Source: Alcaligenes faecalis (GTDB lineage: Bacteria; Pseudomonadota; Gammaproteobacteria; Burkholderiales; Burkholderiaceae_B). From it: DNA of 64,000 nt. Below, piece after piece: positions 9,914 through 21,182 of this stretch; position 1 is the stretch's first letter; the number at the start of each line of letters is the position of its first letter. Location: contig NZ_CP031747.1 in assembly GCF_005311025.1 (NCBI RefSeq), forward strand, positions 2,044,954-2,108,953, in the 5' to 3' direction. The notes beneath the pieces are model-generated. The model had not been told where the DNA came from. It saw nothing but the letters and a program-made list of their open reading frames with translations, and did not search any database. Position numbers and translations under genes: made by a program.

Positions 9914-11716
9914 CTACTGCAGCATCGTATTGCGGCTATAACTGCCCTGCCGAACCGCACTGTCGGGGCGGCGGCGCTCCACAAACAAGGCATTGCCCTG
10001 CACCCGCTTGGCCTGTGCCTTGGCAGAACTGGCCAGCTCCGCAATTAAAGAGCCCGAATACAATTCGGGCTCCTCGACTGTGACCACACCTAAAGACAGG
10101 CTCACCAACGGGTGAAACACCAGCACGCCTTGACGGTTTTCAGCCAAATAGCCGCCTGCTTGCCGATGCTCCAGTCTATACAAGGACTCCAGCTCTTTTT
10201 CCAGCTCGTCCAGAATGCTTTGGCAGCGCTCGGCCCAGTCCGGGCTGGTAAACACCAAAATAAAATCGTCCCCCCCCACATGGCCCACAAAGTCCATGCG
10301 AGCCACCGCGTAACGGGTGAAGAGCTCGGCCATGGAGCGTAACAGCTCATCGCCTTTGCGATAGCCGTACAAATCGTTGTAGGGTTTGAAGTGGTCCAGA
10401 TCCGCATAGCACACAGCGAAGTTCTGCCGATTACGCAGCAAACTATCAATATGCTCATCAATCGGCACATTACCCGGCAATTGCGTCAGTGGATTGGCAT
10501 AACGCGCCGTCATGATCTGAATCTGCGTAATTTCACGCATCAGCTCCACACTGGAGCCCAGGCCCAGATACTCACCCGCCCCGGTAATGATGAAACCATC
10601 ACTCAAGGCATCCCCCGCTCCCTGCGTCATCAAGGTGCCCAACTCCAGCAAGCTGGTATCGCAGTCAACAATCAGCGGTGGGGTTTCAATAAACAGGGAG
10701 CATGGCTTGTTGCCATACAGTTCGCGGTGATAAGGCCGGGCAAGCTGATCATAAAGCTGGCTACGACGCAAAATACCCGTCGGTCGATCCCCTCGCACCA
10801 GAGCCACGGCACTAAGATCTGGGTGGCTTTGAAACAGCTCATACACACGATTCGTGGGTGTATTATCAGGCACCGCTGGCGCGGCACGCAGTAAACGCCG
10901 CACGCTCATGGAATCACGGCCTTGCACTTGACGCTGAGTGCGCACAGTGGAGGGTCCAAACAGCGCGGCTTGAGCGGGCTCCAGCTGAGGCGGGGGGTTA
11001 GGTTGAGGGCGACATAGCAAATAGCCCTGCCCACAGGCCACGCCCAAGTAGCGCAAGGTGCGTAGTTCCGCGCCGGTTTCAATCCCTTCTGCAATCACAA
11101 CGGATTGAGCATGGCTGGCAATATCGCAAATGGAGCGTACCAATTGCTGCTTGAGCACATCGGTATCAATATCGCGCACAAAGTATTTGTCGATCTTGAC
11201 GTACTCGGGCCGCAACTCGGACCACAAACGCAGCGAGGCATAGCCTTCACCCAGATCATCAATGGCAAACTGCAGGCCTTCTTTTCGATAAAGCTCAATA
11301 GCCTGATTCAGATAGTCGTAGCTGTCAGTACGCTCGGACTCGGTCAATTCGACCACCACCCGGCTCCAGTCAATGCCATCCAGCTGTGGCATACCGGTAC
11401 GCGGTTCGATGCGGGCCGAAGGCAACATGCGCATCACCACATCCGGGCTGGAGTTCAAGAACAGTTTGCCCGCCAAACCCTGCTGCTTGAAACTGCTGAC
11501 CAAGGTATGGCAACACAGCTCTTCCAGATCCCATAAGCGGCCACATTGCCGGGCGGCGTCAAACAAGGCCAAGGGCGAATAAAAACTGCTGTCCTTTGGC
11601 CCTCGAATCAAACCCTCGTAACCCAGAATCAAGCCGGACTGCAAATCCACAATGGGCTGAAAGACCGGCGTAACTTGTTTTTCTACGAGAATCTGATGAA
11701 ATGTATCGAGCATCAT
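9914..11716 (-). CDS. EAL-CBS-GGDEF c-di-GMP protein
   Basis: 600 residues, cytoplasmic, with no membrane segment. The N-terminal EAL domain (about 5-250) looks catalytically complete: GYEGLIRG, VELTES, IDDLGEGYASL, VKIDKYFV, VIAEGIE. A middle region (about 270-400) resembles a CBS pair. The C-terminal GGDEF domain (about 430-580) has YADLDHFKPYND and a signature reading GGDDF rather than GGDEF/GGEEF. It is thus a likely c-di-GMP phosphodiesterase, perhaps with a regulatory GGDEF domain. It is transcribed towards rpe and sits between genes that are normally adjacent. Confidence 0.88.
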   Translation of the reverse strand: MMLDTFHQILVEKQVTPVFQPIVDLQSGLILGYEGLIRGPKDSSFYSPLALFDAARQCGRLWDLEELCCHTLVSSFKQQGLAGKLFLNSSPDVVMRMLPSARIEPRTGMPQLDGIDWSRVVVELTESERTDSYDYLNQAIELYRKEGLQFAIDDLGEGYASLRLWSELRPEYVKIDKYFVRDIDTDVLKQQLVRSICDIASHAQSVVIAEGIETGAELRTLRYLGVACGQGYLLCRPQPNPPPQLEPAQAALFGPSTVRTQRQVQGRDSMSVRRLLRAAPAVPDNTPTNRVYELFQSHPDLSAVALVRGDRPTGILRRSQLYDQLARPYHRELYGNKPCSLFIETPPLIVDCDTSLLELGTLMTQGAGDALSDGFIITGAGEYLGLGSSVELMREITQIQIMTARYANPLTQLPGNVPIDEHIDSLLRNRQNFAVCYADLDHFKPYNDLYGYRKGDELLRSMAELFTRYAVARMDFVGHVGGDDFILVFTSPDWAERCQSILDELEKELESLYRLEHRQAGGYLAENRQGVLVFHPLVSLSLGVVTVEEPELYSGSLIAELASSAKAQAKRVQGNALFVERRRPDSAVRQGSYSRNTMLQ

Positions 11717-11927
11717 ACTTCCGCTCCTAGGGCCTTTCTGAACGGACTATCGAAAGCCAATCTTGTACCAAAATACGGTTTGCTCACTAAATTGATAAGC
11801 CCGCGTGCAGTAAGGAGCTTTAACATGATGAATCAAACGAAATGAAAACCCGACGTTCCGAAAACTTTTTTCTGCTCGACCTTAACAGGAATTTGACAAT
11901 ATTTTGTCACAAGTCCGCTACAAAAAG

Positions 11928-12608
11928 ATGAATATTTTCTCTGTGCTGTTTGATTTGGATGGAACCCTGCTCGATACCATTCCCGATCTGGCCTCGGCAT
12001 GTAATGCCATGCGTATCGACCTGGGTTTACCCCCGCTCCCAGAGGAGCGCATCGCCACTTTCGTGGGTAAAGGCTCGGAAAACCTGGTGCGACGCGCTCT
12101 GACCGATCTACCTGAACCTCCTGCCGACTACACCCCGGCATTGGAATCATTTTATTACCATTACCAATTATGTAATGGCCAACACAGCCGCCTGTATCCG
12201 GGTGTACTAGAAGGATTGGATGACTTTAAAAGCCAGGGATTGCGTCTGGCTGTGGTCACCAACAAGCCCGAACAATTTGCCCGCCCCTTACTGGAACAAA
12301 CAGGTTTGGGCCCGTACTTCGAACTGGTGGTGGGCGGTGATACCTGCCCGCGCAAAAAGCCCGACCCCATGCCTTTTGTCTACGCCTGCGAGCAAATGAA
12401 ACTGGCTCCCGAACAGGCTTTGGTCATTGGGGATTCCATGAATGACGCCCAGGCAGCGCGTGCGGCGAACATCCCCGTACTGTTGGTTCCTTACGGCTAT
12501 AACGAAGGCAAGGATGTGCAAAGCCTGGATTCCGATGGTATAGTTGCCTCTATTGCCGACGCGGCCACCTGGCTGCGCAATAAACGCAACACCATATTTA
12601 CGTCATAA
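11928..12608 (+). CDS. gph: phosphoglycolate phosphatase
   Basis: 226-residue HAD-superfamily phosphatase. Motif I is FDLDGTLLDT, motif II VVTNKP, then the Lys of RKKPDPMPF and motif IV VIGDSMNDAQAA. It dephosphorylates 2-phosphoglycolate. The start at 11928 (MNIFSVLFDLD) gives the usual N-terminus; the earlier in-frame ATG at 11904 adds eight unconserved residues. Position before trpE fits Burkholderiales gene order. Confidence 0.93.
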   Translation: MNIFSVLFDLDGTLLDTIPDLASACNAMRIDLGLPPLPEERIATFVGKGSENLVRRALTDLPEPPADYTPALESFYYHYQLCNGQHSRLYPGVLEGLDDFKSQGLRLAVVTNKPEQFARPLLEQTGLGPYFELVVGGDTCPRKKPDPMPFVYACEQMKLAPEQALVIGDSMNDAQAARAANIPVLLVPYGYNEGKDVQSLDSDGIVASIADAATWLRNKRNTIFTS

Positions 12609-12613
12609 AATTC

Positions 12614-12685
12614 ATGTCTACTCGCACTCACGCATCCACAATCTACGGCGCTTATTGGCGCTGGTGGCGTTCGTGTATCGGGTAG
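12614..12685 (+). CDS. trpL: trp operon leader peptide
   Basis: A 23-codon reading frame begins six bases after the gph stop and encodes a peptide ending YWRWWRSCIG. Trp codons are at 12656, 12662 and 12665. It lies 62 bp before a strong terminator hairpin and ~140 bp before trpE. This is the layout of ribosome-mediated attenuation: stalling at Trp codons when charged tRNA-Trp is scarce prevents terminator formation. No strong ribosome-binding site is visible, but the Trp cluster and position are compelling. Confidence 0.85.
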   Translation: MSTRTHASTIYGAYWRWWRSCIG

Positions 12686-12747
12686 ATATAACCTTGAAGT
12701 CTGGCGTCCCTGCAAAGTAGTACACAGCGGACCGCCTCCAGGAAAAT

Positions 12748-12780
12748 AAGCCCGGTAATCACAACGACCGGGCTTTTTTT
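12748..12780 (+). terminator. trp attenuator hairpin
   Basis: Perfect 9-bp stem AAGCCCGGT / ACCGGGCTT with a 10-base loop, running straight into T9. It lies between the leader peptide and trpE. It is expected to terminate transcription when Trp is plentiful. Confidence 0.88.
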
Positions 12781-12823
12781 GTTTCTGTCCGGCTCGTCGT
12801 ACCCACTGACCCTCGAGATCCCA

Positions 12824-14344
12824 ATGACAGAAATAGAATTCAATGCCCTAGCAGCAGAAGGCTTTAACCGCATTCCCCTGATTGCGGAAACCTATGCCGA
12901 CCTGGATACGCCCCTGTCGATTTATCTGAAACTGGCGCACAACGGCCCCGAAGGCGGACGTTACAGCTGCCTGATGGAATCGGTTGTGGGCGGCGAGCAG
13001 TTCGGTCGCTACTCCTTTATTGGCCTGCCTGCCCGTACCGTGATCCGCAGCTACGGCCGTCATACCCAAGTGCTGCACGATGGCAAGATTGTCGAAACAG
13101 CCGAAGGCGATCCGCTGGAATTCATCGAGCAATTCCAGGCCCGTTTCAAAGTAGCCCTGCGTCCTGGCATGCCCCGCTTTGCGGGTGGTCTGGCTGGTTA
13201 CTTCGGCTATGACACGGTGCGTCACATCGAACCGTCCCTGGGTATGAACCGCAAACCCTTCCCTTCCGACCAGGAAGAAGGCGTGCCGGACATCATGCTG
13301 CTGCAAGTGGACGAGCTGGTGATTGTGGATAATCTGGCTGGTCGCACCTACCTGCTGGTCTACGCCGATCCCGCCCAGCCCGAAGCCTACGTACTGGCCA
13401 AGCGTCGTCTGAAAGATCTGCGCGAAAAGCTGCGTTCACCCGTCGTGATCCCTTACGCCTACGCCAGCATGCAAACCGAATGCGAGCGCGACTTCGACAA
13501 AGAGGATTACCTGAAGGCCGTGGCCCGCGCCAAGGAATACATTGCAGCCGGTGACCTGATGCAAGTGCAGATCGGCCAGGTCATCACCAAACCTTTCCGC
13601 GACTCGCCCTTATCCCTGTACCGCGCCCTGCGTTCGCTGAACCCATCGCCTTACATGTACTTCTGGAACTTCGACGACTTCCAGGTCGTGGGTGCATCGC
13701 CAGAAATTCTGGTGCGTCAGGAAGAACACCGTCAGGATGGCCGCAACATGGAGCGCGTCACTATTCGCCCACTGGCTGGCACTCGCAAACGCGGTGCCAC
13801 ACCTGAAGCCGATGCCGCACTGGCCGCCGAGCTGAAGTCCGACCCTAAAGAACGCGCCGAACACCTGATGCTGATCGACCTGGCCCGTAACGATATTGGC
13901 CGTATCGCCAAAACCGGCTCGGTACAAGTCACGGACACCATGGCAATCGAACGTTACTCGCATGTTCAGCACCTGGTCTCCAATGTCTGCGGTGAACTGC
14001 AAGACGGCATGAGCCAGATGGACGTGCTGCGCGCCTCCTTCCCCGCGGGCACCCTGACCGGCGCCCCCAAGGTACGCGCCATGGAAGTCATTGATGAACT
14101 GGAGCCCGTGCGCCGTGGCGTTTACGGTGGTGCCGCTGGCTACCTGAGCTACTCGGGCGAAATGGATCTGGCTATTGCCATACGCACCGGCGTCATCAAG
14201 GACGGCATGCTTTATGTGCAGGCCGCCGCCGGTGTCGTGGCCGACTCCGATCCCGAAAAAGAATGGCAAGAGACCGAAGCCAAGGCACGCGCCGTAATCC
14301 GCGCTGCCGAACAAGTGCAATTCGGTCTGGACGAGCCTATTTAA
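12824..14344 (+). CDS. trpE: anthranilate synthase component I
   Basis: 506 residues. The N-terminal region carries the Trp feedback-site element LLESVVGGE-like [15 protein letters not shown]. The C-terminal chorismate-binding domain has [29 protein letters not shown] and [16 protein letters not shown]. With TrpG it makes anthranilate from chorismate and glutamine. The start at 12824 is chosen over an upstream ATG that lies inside the attenuator T-tract. Confidence 0.97.
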   Translation: MTEIEFNALAAEGFNRIPLIAETYADLDTPLSIYLKLAHNGPEGGRYSCLMESVVGGEQFGRYSFIGLPARTVIRSYGRHTQVLHDGKIVETAEGDPLEFIEQFQARFKVALRPGMPRFAGGLAGYFGYDTVRHIEPSLGMNRKPFPSDQEEGVPDIMLLQVDELVIVDNLAGRTYLLVYADPAQPEAYVLAKRRLKDLREKLRSPVVIPYAYASMQTECERDFDKEDYLKAVARAKEYIAAGDLMQVQIGQVITKPFRDSPLSLYRALRSLNPSPYMYFWNFDDFQVVGASPEILVRQEEHRQDGRNMERVTIRPLAGTRKRGATPEADAALAAELKSDPKERAEHLMLIDLARNDIGRIAKTGSVQVTDTMAIERYSHVQHLVSNVCGELQDGMSQMDVLRASFPAGTLTGAPKVRAMEVIDELEPVRRGVYGGAAGYLSYSGEMDLAIAIRTGVIKDGMLYVQAAAGVVADSDPEKEWQETEAKARAVIRAAEQVQFGLDEPI

Positions 14345-14382
14345 TCGCCCCACTGCCATCCTTTTTTTGCCGGAGTATTCCC

Positions 14383-14946
14383 ATGCTGTTCATGCTCGAT
14401 AACTATGACTCGTTTACCTACAACCTGGTCCAGTACTTTGGAGAACTGGGTCAGGAAGTAGTGGTACGACGCAACGATCAAGTCACACTTGAAGAAATTG
14501 AAGCCTTGAATCCCAGCCATCTGTGCGTCTCGCCCGGCCCCAAGTCCCCTGCGGATGCGGGCCTGTCGGTTGCACTGATCCAGCACTTTGCCGGCAAGCT
14601 ACCGATTCTGGGCGTCTGCCTGGGTCATCAGGCGATCGGGCATGCTTTTGGTGCGCGCATTATCCGTGCGCAGCAAATCATGCATGGGAAAGTCTCCCCT
14701 ATTACTCACCAGGGCACGGACGTATTCAGCAACTTGCCCTCGCCCTTTAACGTCACCCGTTATCACTCCCTGGCCATCGAGCGCGACAGCCTGCCCGACT
14801 GTCTGGAGGTAACCGCGCAAACCGAAGACGGCGAGATCATGGGTGTCCGTCACCGCGAATTGCCTATTTATGGCGTGCAGTTTCACCCCGAGTCGGTGCT
14901 AAGCGAGCATGGCCACGCCTTACTGAAGAACTTTCTGGACCTTTAA
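14383..14946 (+). CDS. trpG: anthranilate synthase component II (glutamine amidotransferase)
   Basis: 187 residues, class I amidotransferase. Start [14 protein letters not shown]; nucleophile Cys in GVCLGHQA (about residue 79); His and Glu of the triad in [10 protein letters not shown]. It supplies ammonia from glutamine to TrpE. It follows trpE by 38 bases. Confidence 0.97.
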   Translation: MLFMLDNYDSFTYNLVQYFGELGQEVVVRRNDQVTLEEIEALNPSHLCVSPGPKSPADAGLSVALIQHFAGKLPILGVCLGHQAIGHAFGARIIRAQQIMHGKVSPITHQGTDVFSNLPSPFNVTRYHSLAIERDSLPDCLEVTAQTEDGEIMGVRHRELPIYGVQFHPESVLSEHGHALLKNFLDL

Positions 14947-14949
14947 ATC

Positions 14950-15984
14950 ATGAACACCATCACTCCTACCGAAGCACTGGTGCGCTGTATCGAACACCGG
15001 GAAATCTTCCACGACGAAATGCTGCATCTGATGCGCATGCTGATGCGCGGCGAAATGTCGCCTCAGATCGCGGCTGCCTTGCTGATGGGCTTGCGCGTGA
15101 AAAAAGAAAGCGTGGGTGAAATTTCTGCCGCCGCCCAGGTGATGCGCGAATTTGCCACCCCCGTCATTACGCCCAATCCGGACGAACTGCTGGATATGTG
15201 CGGTACAGGTGGCGACGGCTCCAATACCTTCAATATCTCCACCGCCTCCATGTTTGTGGCCGCCTCCGTAGGAGTGAAAGTAGCCAAGCACGGCAACCGC
15301 AGTGCCTCTTCCTCGTCCGGTAGTGCGGACGTGCTGGAAGCCCTGGGCGTGAACCTGACCTTCTCGCCCGAGCAAGTGGCGCAAAGCATTGCCGAAACCA
15401 ATATTGGTTTCATGTTCGCCCCCGCTCACCACGGCGCCATGAAAAATGTGGCTGCTGTCCGCAAAGAGCTGGGCGTGCGCACTATTTTCAATATTCTGGG
15501 CCCACTGACCAACCCGGCCGGAGCAACCAACCAATTGATGGGCGTCTTCCACCCGGACCTGGTGGGGATTCAGGTGCGCGTAATGCAACGCCTGGGCGCT
15601 AAGCACGTGCTGATCGTGCACGGCAAGGACGGTATGGATGAAGCCTCTCTGGGTGCGGCCACCCTGGTGGGCGAACTGAAAGACGGTCAGGTGCGGGAAT
15701 ACGAAATTCACCCCGAAGACTTTGGCATGGCCATGACCTCCAACCGCAGCATTCGCGTCTCCAGCAAGGAAGAATCTGCCGTGATGATTATGGAAGCCCT
15801 CAATAACCAAGAGGGTACGGCTCGTGATATCGTGGGCCTCAATGCTGGTTTGGCCATCTATGCTGCCAACCACGCCGACTCCATTGAACAAGGCCTGCGC
15901 ATGGCTTTTGAGGCCATTGCCAACGGTGCCGCACGCGAAAAACTCGAACAATTCCGCGCTTATACAAGGAAGTTAAATCCATGA
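14950..15984 (+). CDS. trpD: anthranilate phosphoribosyltransferase
   Basis: 344 residues. PRPP-binding glycine-rich loop [15 protein letters not shown] and [18 protein letters not shown] are clear, as is [11 protein letters not shown]. It transfers the phosphoribosyl group of PRPP to anthranilate. It starts 3 bases after the trpG stop and overlaps trpC by ATGA. Confidence 0.97.
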   Translation: MNTITPTEALVRCIEHREIFHDEMLHLMRMLMRGEMSPQIAAALLMGLRVKKESVGEISAAAQVMREFATPVITPNPDELLDMCGTGGDGSNTFNISTASMFVAASVGVKVAKHGNRSASSSSGSADVLEALGVNLTFSPEQVAQSIAETNIGFMFAPAHHGAMKNVAAVRKELGVRTIFNILGPLTNPAGATNQLMGVFHPDLVGIQVRVMQRLGAKHVLIVHGKDGMDEASLGAATLVGELKDGQVREYEIHPEDFGMAMTSNRSIRVSSKEESAVMIMEALNNQEGTARDIVGLNAGLAIYAANHADSIEQGLRMAFEAIANGAAREKLEQFRAYTRKLNP

Positions 15985-16781
15985 ACGACATTCTGGCCAA
16001 GATCCTCGACACCAAAAGAGCTGAAGTCGTCACCGCCCGCCAACTGCGCAGCGAGTCCGATCTGCTGCGCGAAGCGAAGAACCGGAACGACCTGCGCGGC
16101 TTTGCCAGCGCCATTGAAGACAAGATTGCTCAAGGCAAGCCTGCCATTATTGCGGAAGTCAAAAAGGCTTCCCCGTCCAAGGGTGTGATCCGTGCCGACT
16201 TCAACCCGACTGAGATTGCCTCCAGCTACGCCGCCCACGGCGCGGCCTGCCTGTCGGTCCTGACCGATATCCAGTATTTCCAGGGTTCCTACGACCACCT
16301 GCGCCAGGCCCGTGCCGTATGCGCACTGCCCGTACTGCGCAAAGATTTCATTATTGACCCCTATCAGATCATCCATGCCCGAGCCATGGGTGCCGACTGC
16401 ATCTTGCTGATCGTCGCCGCGCTGGAGAAGGATCAGCTGATGGAGTACGAAGAAATGGCCCACGAACTGGGCATGGACGTACTGGTTGAAGTACATGACC
16501 GCGCCGAGCTGGATATTGCCTTGCAAATGAAGACCAGCCTGCTGGGCATCAATAACCGCAATCTGCGCACCTTTGAAACCAGCACCCAGAACACGCTGGA
16601 CCTGCTGCCTTTTATCCCCAGCGAAAAACGCGTTGTCACCGAAAGCGGTATTCACACCATTGAAGATGTGGCCCTGATGCGCGAGAACCAGGTGCAGGCC
16701 TTCCTGGTCGGTGAGGCCTTCATGCGTGAACCTGATCCAGGCGTTGCCTTGCAGAACCTGTTCTTCGGTCAGCCTGCATGA
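15981..16781 (+). CDS. trpC: indole-3-glycerol phosphate synthase
   Basis: 266-residue TIM barrel. Signatures: [14 protein letters not shown] near the N-terminus, [12 protein letters not shown] with the catalytic Lys, [13 protein letters not shown] and VTESGIHT. It makes indole-3-glycerol phosphate from CdRP. ATGA overlaps at both ends (with trpD and the HIT gene) indicate translational coupling. trpF and trpBA are not in this window, as expected for the group. Confidence 0.97.
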   Translation: MNDILAKILDTKRAEVVTARQLRSESDLLREAKNRNDLRGFASAIEDKIAQGKPAIIAEVKKASPSKGVIRADFNPTEIASSYAAHGAACLSVLTDIQYFQGSYDHLRQARAVCALPVLRKDFIIDPYQIIHARAMGADCILLIVAALEKDQLMEYEEMAHELGMDVLVEVHDRAELDIALQMKTSLLGINNRNLRTFETSTQNTLDLLPFIPSEKRVVTESGIHTIEDVALMRENQVQAFLVGEAFMREPDPGVALQNLFFGQPA

Positions 16782-17236
16782 GCACCCACACTTGCCCCCT
16801 GTGTGCCTTGAAACCCGATCAATTGCTATGGTCGGGTGCAGGGCTGCAGGTACTGGCCGTCACGGACAGCCCGTTTCCCGGCTATACACGGGTAATCTGG
16901 CAAGATCATGTGGCTGAAATGACAGACCTGTCTGAAGAACAACGGCAGCACATCATGGCAGCCGTATATGTGGTTGAGCAGACTCAGCGTGAACAACTGG
17001 GAGTCGCCAAGATCAATCTGGCTCAATTCGGAAATCAAGTGCCGCATCTGCATTGGCACATCATCCCTCGCTGGAAGGACGACCCTTTCTTTCCGGACTC
17101 TGCCTGGTCACCCGCCCCCACACGCACCGAAGAGCAGAAACAAAGCTGGGCTTCCCACGAAGAACGCCTGCTTGAGCAAGTCAGCCAGTATCAGCAGGCA
17201 CTTTGTATTGCGCTAAAAGCACGATTCAAGCACTAA
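16778..17236 (+). CDS. HIT family protein
   Basis: 152 residues. The histidine triad reads HLHWHIIP (about residue 90), and an N-terminal CPLC motif suggests a metal site. HIT proteins hydrolyse nucleoside phosphoramidates or dinucleoside polyphosphates. It is fused into the trp operon by an ATGA overlap with trpC and is followed by the operon terminator. A role in Trp biosynthesis is not implied. Confidence 0.88.
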   Translation: MSTHTCPLCALKPDQLLWSGAGLQVLAVTDSPFPGYTRVIWQDHVAEMTDLSEEQRQHIMAAVYVVEQTQREQLGVAKINLAQFGNQVPHLHWHIIPRWKDDPFFPDSAWSPAPTRTEEQKQSWASHEERLLEQVSQYQQALCIALKARFKH

Positions 17237-17264
17237 ACCCGCTATTCAAGTCCTGCTATTCAAG

Positions 17265-17301
17265 AAATACCCGCTGGCCTGTAAAAAGTCAGCGGGTATT
17301 T
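17265..17301 (+). terminator. trp operon terminator
   Basis: 12-bp stem AAATACCCGCTG / CAGCGGGTATTT with a 13-base loop and a run of T, 28 bp after the HIT gene stop. Confidence 0.88.
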
Positions 17302-17593
17302 TTTTGCCTCTCGGAAAAGAGACGGCGCACTGTAACAGACAAGTACACCGCTTATCCGTGGAGCCCGCTACAGTGCGACTCCACCGGCAGGAGCCAAGCT
17401 GCTGTTGTGCTACTTGCACGCAACCCACATAAACAGCTTGCTTGCTTGCATAGCATGGCCATAGCCAACTCTTTATACCTGGCAGCACGACCACCTCGAC
17501 TTCATAAATCTCCACCTACGAACGATCAGGCTAAGGAGTGCCCAACGACTTCTTTCCGACAAAATCCTTGATCCAGTCACTTCGAGCACAAAA
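17302..17593. other. intergenic region without recognised gene
   Basis: About 290 bp between the trp terminator and the nrdD control region. Short open frames exist on both strands but none has a plausible start, ribosome-binding site or recognisable motif. I see no riboswitch consensus. Confidence 0.5.
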
Positions 17594-17607
17594 TTAACCT
17601 AGATCAA
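17594..17607 (+). promoter_or_regulatory. Fnr/Anr-like box upstream of nrdD
   Basis: TTAAC-CTAG-ATCAA: the right half-site is perfect against TTGAT-N4-ATCAA and the left has two differences. The same TTAAC left half occurs in the box before ubiU. Its centre lies ~41 bp before position 17642, which is where NrdR box 1 begins. This would suit class II activation of the anaerobic reductase. Confidence 0.6.
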
Positions 17608-17640
17608 GCCTGGACGACAATCGCCTAGCCTCTCCAAAAA

Positions 17641-17687
17641 CCACCATATATAGTGTCGTGAATCCTAAAAATCACTACATATAGGTT
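17641..17687 (+). promoter_or_regulatory. tandem NrdR boxes
   Basis: Box 1 (17641-17656) matches the consensus ACACTATATATAGTGT at 14 of 16 positions; box 2 (17672-17687) at 12 of 16. They are separated by 15 bp (31 bp start to start), the spacing known for functional NrdR pairs. They end 12 bp before the nrdD start codon. NrdR is a zinc-finger/ATP-cone repressor of ribonucleotide reductase genes. Confidence 0.85.
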
Positions 17688-17699
17688 TTGGTGAAAAAT

Positions 17700-19538
<1,839 letters not shown>

Positions 19539-19596
19539 AGCCGATCTCTTCAAGTCAACTTTTTACCAAGACAGGCTAAACCCAATCCACTTGGCT

Positions 19597-19620
19597 CAAC
19601 TAAAACCAGGCTTTTAGTTG
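19597..19620 (+). other. hairpin between the two nrdD genes
   Basis: Perfect 9-bp stem CAACTAAAA / TTTTAGTTG with loop CCAGGC and no T tract after it. It could be a processing or mRNA-stability element that sets different amounts of the two subunits. It does not look like a strong terminator. Confidence 0.55.
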
Positions 19621-19713
19621 TCCTCAGCCTTTATCTACAACCAGCCTCTTGGCACACACCCAGGCTAGTCACATCCGCATAGCGTGACGGCCCTTTTTTC
19701 CAAGGAGTTATTC

Positions 19714-19896
19714 ATGAATACCGACACCATCACTCTTCAAGATTCCGAACGCCAGCCTTGCGAAATCTGGACACGCGTCATGGGCTATCACCGTCCCATG
19801 TCGTCTTTCAATATTGGCAAGCAAGGTGAGTTTCATGAGCGACGCTACTTCACCGAAGCCAGCGCCTGCGCAAGCAATGCCGTCCCCACCCTATAA
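19714..19896 (+). CDS. stand-alone glycyl-radical domain of anaerobic ribonucleotide reductase
   Basis: 60 residues. The core matches the C-terminus of ordinary one-piece NrdD proteins: CEIWTRVMGYHRPMSSFN, then GKQGEFHERRYF, with the radical Gly in RVMGY (residue 24). It has its own strong ribosome-binding site (AAGGAG, 7 bases before ATG), so it is a gene in its own right and not a frameshifted tail. It is expected to dock into the barrel of the large protein and carry the radical made by NrdG. This parallels GrcA (YfiD), which replaces a damaged glycyl-radical domain of pyruvate formate-lyase. nrdG starts 18 bases later. Confidence 0.88.
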   Translation: MNTDTITLQDSERQPCEIWTRVMGYHRPMSSFNIGKQGEFHERRYFTEASACASNAVPTL

Positions 19897-19914
19897 ACAG
19901 CCCGGTCAAATTCC

Positions 19915-20664
19915 ATGACTTACGCCACGCGCCATCTTTACCCGGCCACGCCTGCCCACAAAGTGGCATTGAAAGTGGGTGGCTGCGCCCCTTTCTCGGC
20001 TACGGATTACCCCGGCCAATTAGCCGCTGTCATCTTTGTGCAAGGCTGCCCCTGGCGCTGTGGCTACTGCCACAATCCCCACCTGCAAGAGCGCACACCA
20101 GACAGTGCTATTGATTGGAACGCCTTGCTGGACTTTCTGAATCGCCGCGTCGGCCTGCTGGATGCCGTCGTGTTTAGCGGCGGCGAGCCCACACTGGACC
20201 CGGCCCTGGGCCCCGCCATCCGCGCGGTGCGCAGGCTGGGTTTCAAAATCGGTTTACACACGGCCGGCACACATCCGGCCAGACTGCTGGAAATCCTGCC
20301 TTGGGTGGACTGGATAGGCCTGGATATCAAGGCAGAGTTCAGTCACTACGACGCCATTACTCAACGCAGCAATAGTGCCGCTGCGCCCTTACGCAGTTTG
20401 CAGTTGCTGCTGAACGAAGACGTTCTGTTTGAGTGCCGCAGCACTATTCATCCCCAGTTGCACAGTCCCGCCTCGGTACAAGCTTTGGGACAACACCTGC
20501 ATGAGCTGGGCGTCCAGCGCTATGCCGTGCAGATTTTCCGCACACAAGGCTGTGATGACGATTTCCTGAATGAAACTGGGCAGGCTTTGCAGGCCTACCC
20601 AGGAGCGGAGATTTTGGAAAACCTCCAGAAGCTGTTTCCGCACTTTGAAGTGCGACGCTCTTAA
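19915..20664 (+). CDS. nrdG: anaerobic ribonucleotide reductase activating protein (radical SAM)
   Basis: 249 residues. The radical-SAM cluster motif is CPWRCGYC (Cys45, 49, 52), followed by VVFSGGEPTLD. It reductively cleaves S-adenosylmethionine to form the glycyl radical on the small NrdD protein. It is longer than E. coli NrdG and resembles the Pseudomonas/betaproteobacterial type (TIGR02495-like). It is the last gene of the nrd run and converges on ubiT. Confidence 0.93.
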   Translation: MTYATRHLYPATPAHKVALKVGGCAPFSATDYPGQLAAVIFVQGCPWRCGYCHNPHLQERTPDSAIDWNALLDFLNRRVGLLDAVVFSGGEPTLDPALGPAIRAVRRLGFKIGLHTAGTHPARLLEILPWVDWIGLDIKAEFSHYDAITQRSNSAAAPLRSLQLLLNEDVLFECRSTIHPQLHSPASVQALGQHLHELGVQRYAVQIFRTQGCDDDFLNETGQALQAYPGAEILENLQKLFPHFEVRRS

Positions 20665-20669
20665 TTGTC

Positions 20670-21167
20670 TCAGGAAGAAGCGGGGGTGCGAATCGGGCGG
20701 CGCAGTACATCCTGTAAAGCCGCTTTACCCTGTTTAAGCACTGCACGCGGATGCAGAATATCGGGGTCCAAGGCGTCCAGGGTGTTTTTCACCATCAGAC
20801 CCAATTCGGTATCACCCTCAATCGACAGACGTCGATTAAAGAACAAGGTATCCGGATCTTCCTGCCGCTGCAAAAGCTGATAAAAAGCCCAAAGATCCGC
20901 TTTCAGAGTCAAATCCGGACGTTGTACGCGTGCCGACAGAGGATAAAAAGCCCCTTGGCGCCACGTATAGTCAAACGCTAAGCCGGCATCCGCCACCTGT
21001 ATGCGTAAAGCTCGCCCTTCCAACCGTTCCGCAATGTCAGCCGGCAAGTGCGGACGCATCAGCACGTTCAAGCCCGTACAAAACAAGCGGGAGCCGGGCC
21101 ACGGAGGTAATCGGCTTAAAACACCCGCCACAACAGCGGGTAAACGGGGAGTCGTTATTTCATTCAT
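20670..21167 (-). CDS. ubiT: UbiT, SCP2-domain lipid-binding accessory protein
   Basis: 165 residues with an SCP2-like lipid-binding domain (about 45-140; RALRIQVADAGLAFDY, DTLFFNRRLSIEGDTELG). UbiT is the SCP2 partner of UbiU and UbiV in O2-independent ubiquinone synthesis. It lies 15 bases downstream of ubiV in the same orientation, which supports the call over a generic sterol-carrier annotation. Confidence 0.88.
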   Translation of the reverse strand: MNEITTPRLPAVVAGVLSRLPPWPGSRLFCTGLNVLMRPHLPADIAERLEGRALRIQVADAGLAFDYTWRQGAFYPLSARVQRPDLTLKADLWAFYQLLQRQEDPDTLFFNRRLSIEGDTELGLMVKNTLDALDPDILHPRAVLKQGKAALQDVLRRPIRTPASS

Positions 21168-21182
21168 TCTTCCATCCCTCCC

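Noticed and set aside
12614-17301. Pyocin-like link between the trp genes and the tail cluster
   Set aside because: In Pseudomonas aeruginosa R/F pyocins lie between trpE and trpG. Here trpE and trpG are adjacent and the tail cluster is 10 kb away, so the nearness is not evidence of homology.
19539-19713. Split nrdD as a sequencing frameshift
   Set aside because: The gap is 175 bp with stops, the small gene has its own AAGGAG and ATG, and the large protein ends naturally after the zinc ribbon. A single-base error cannot explain this.
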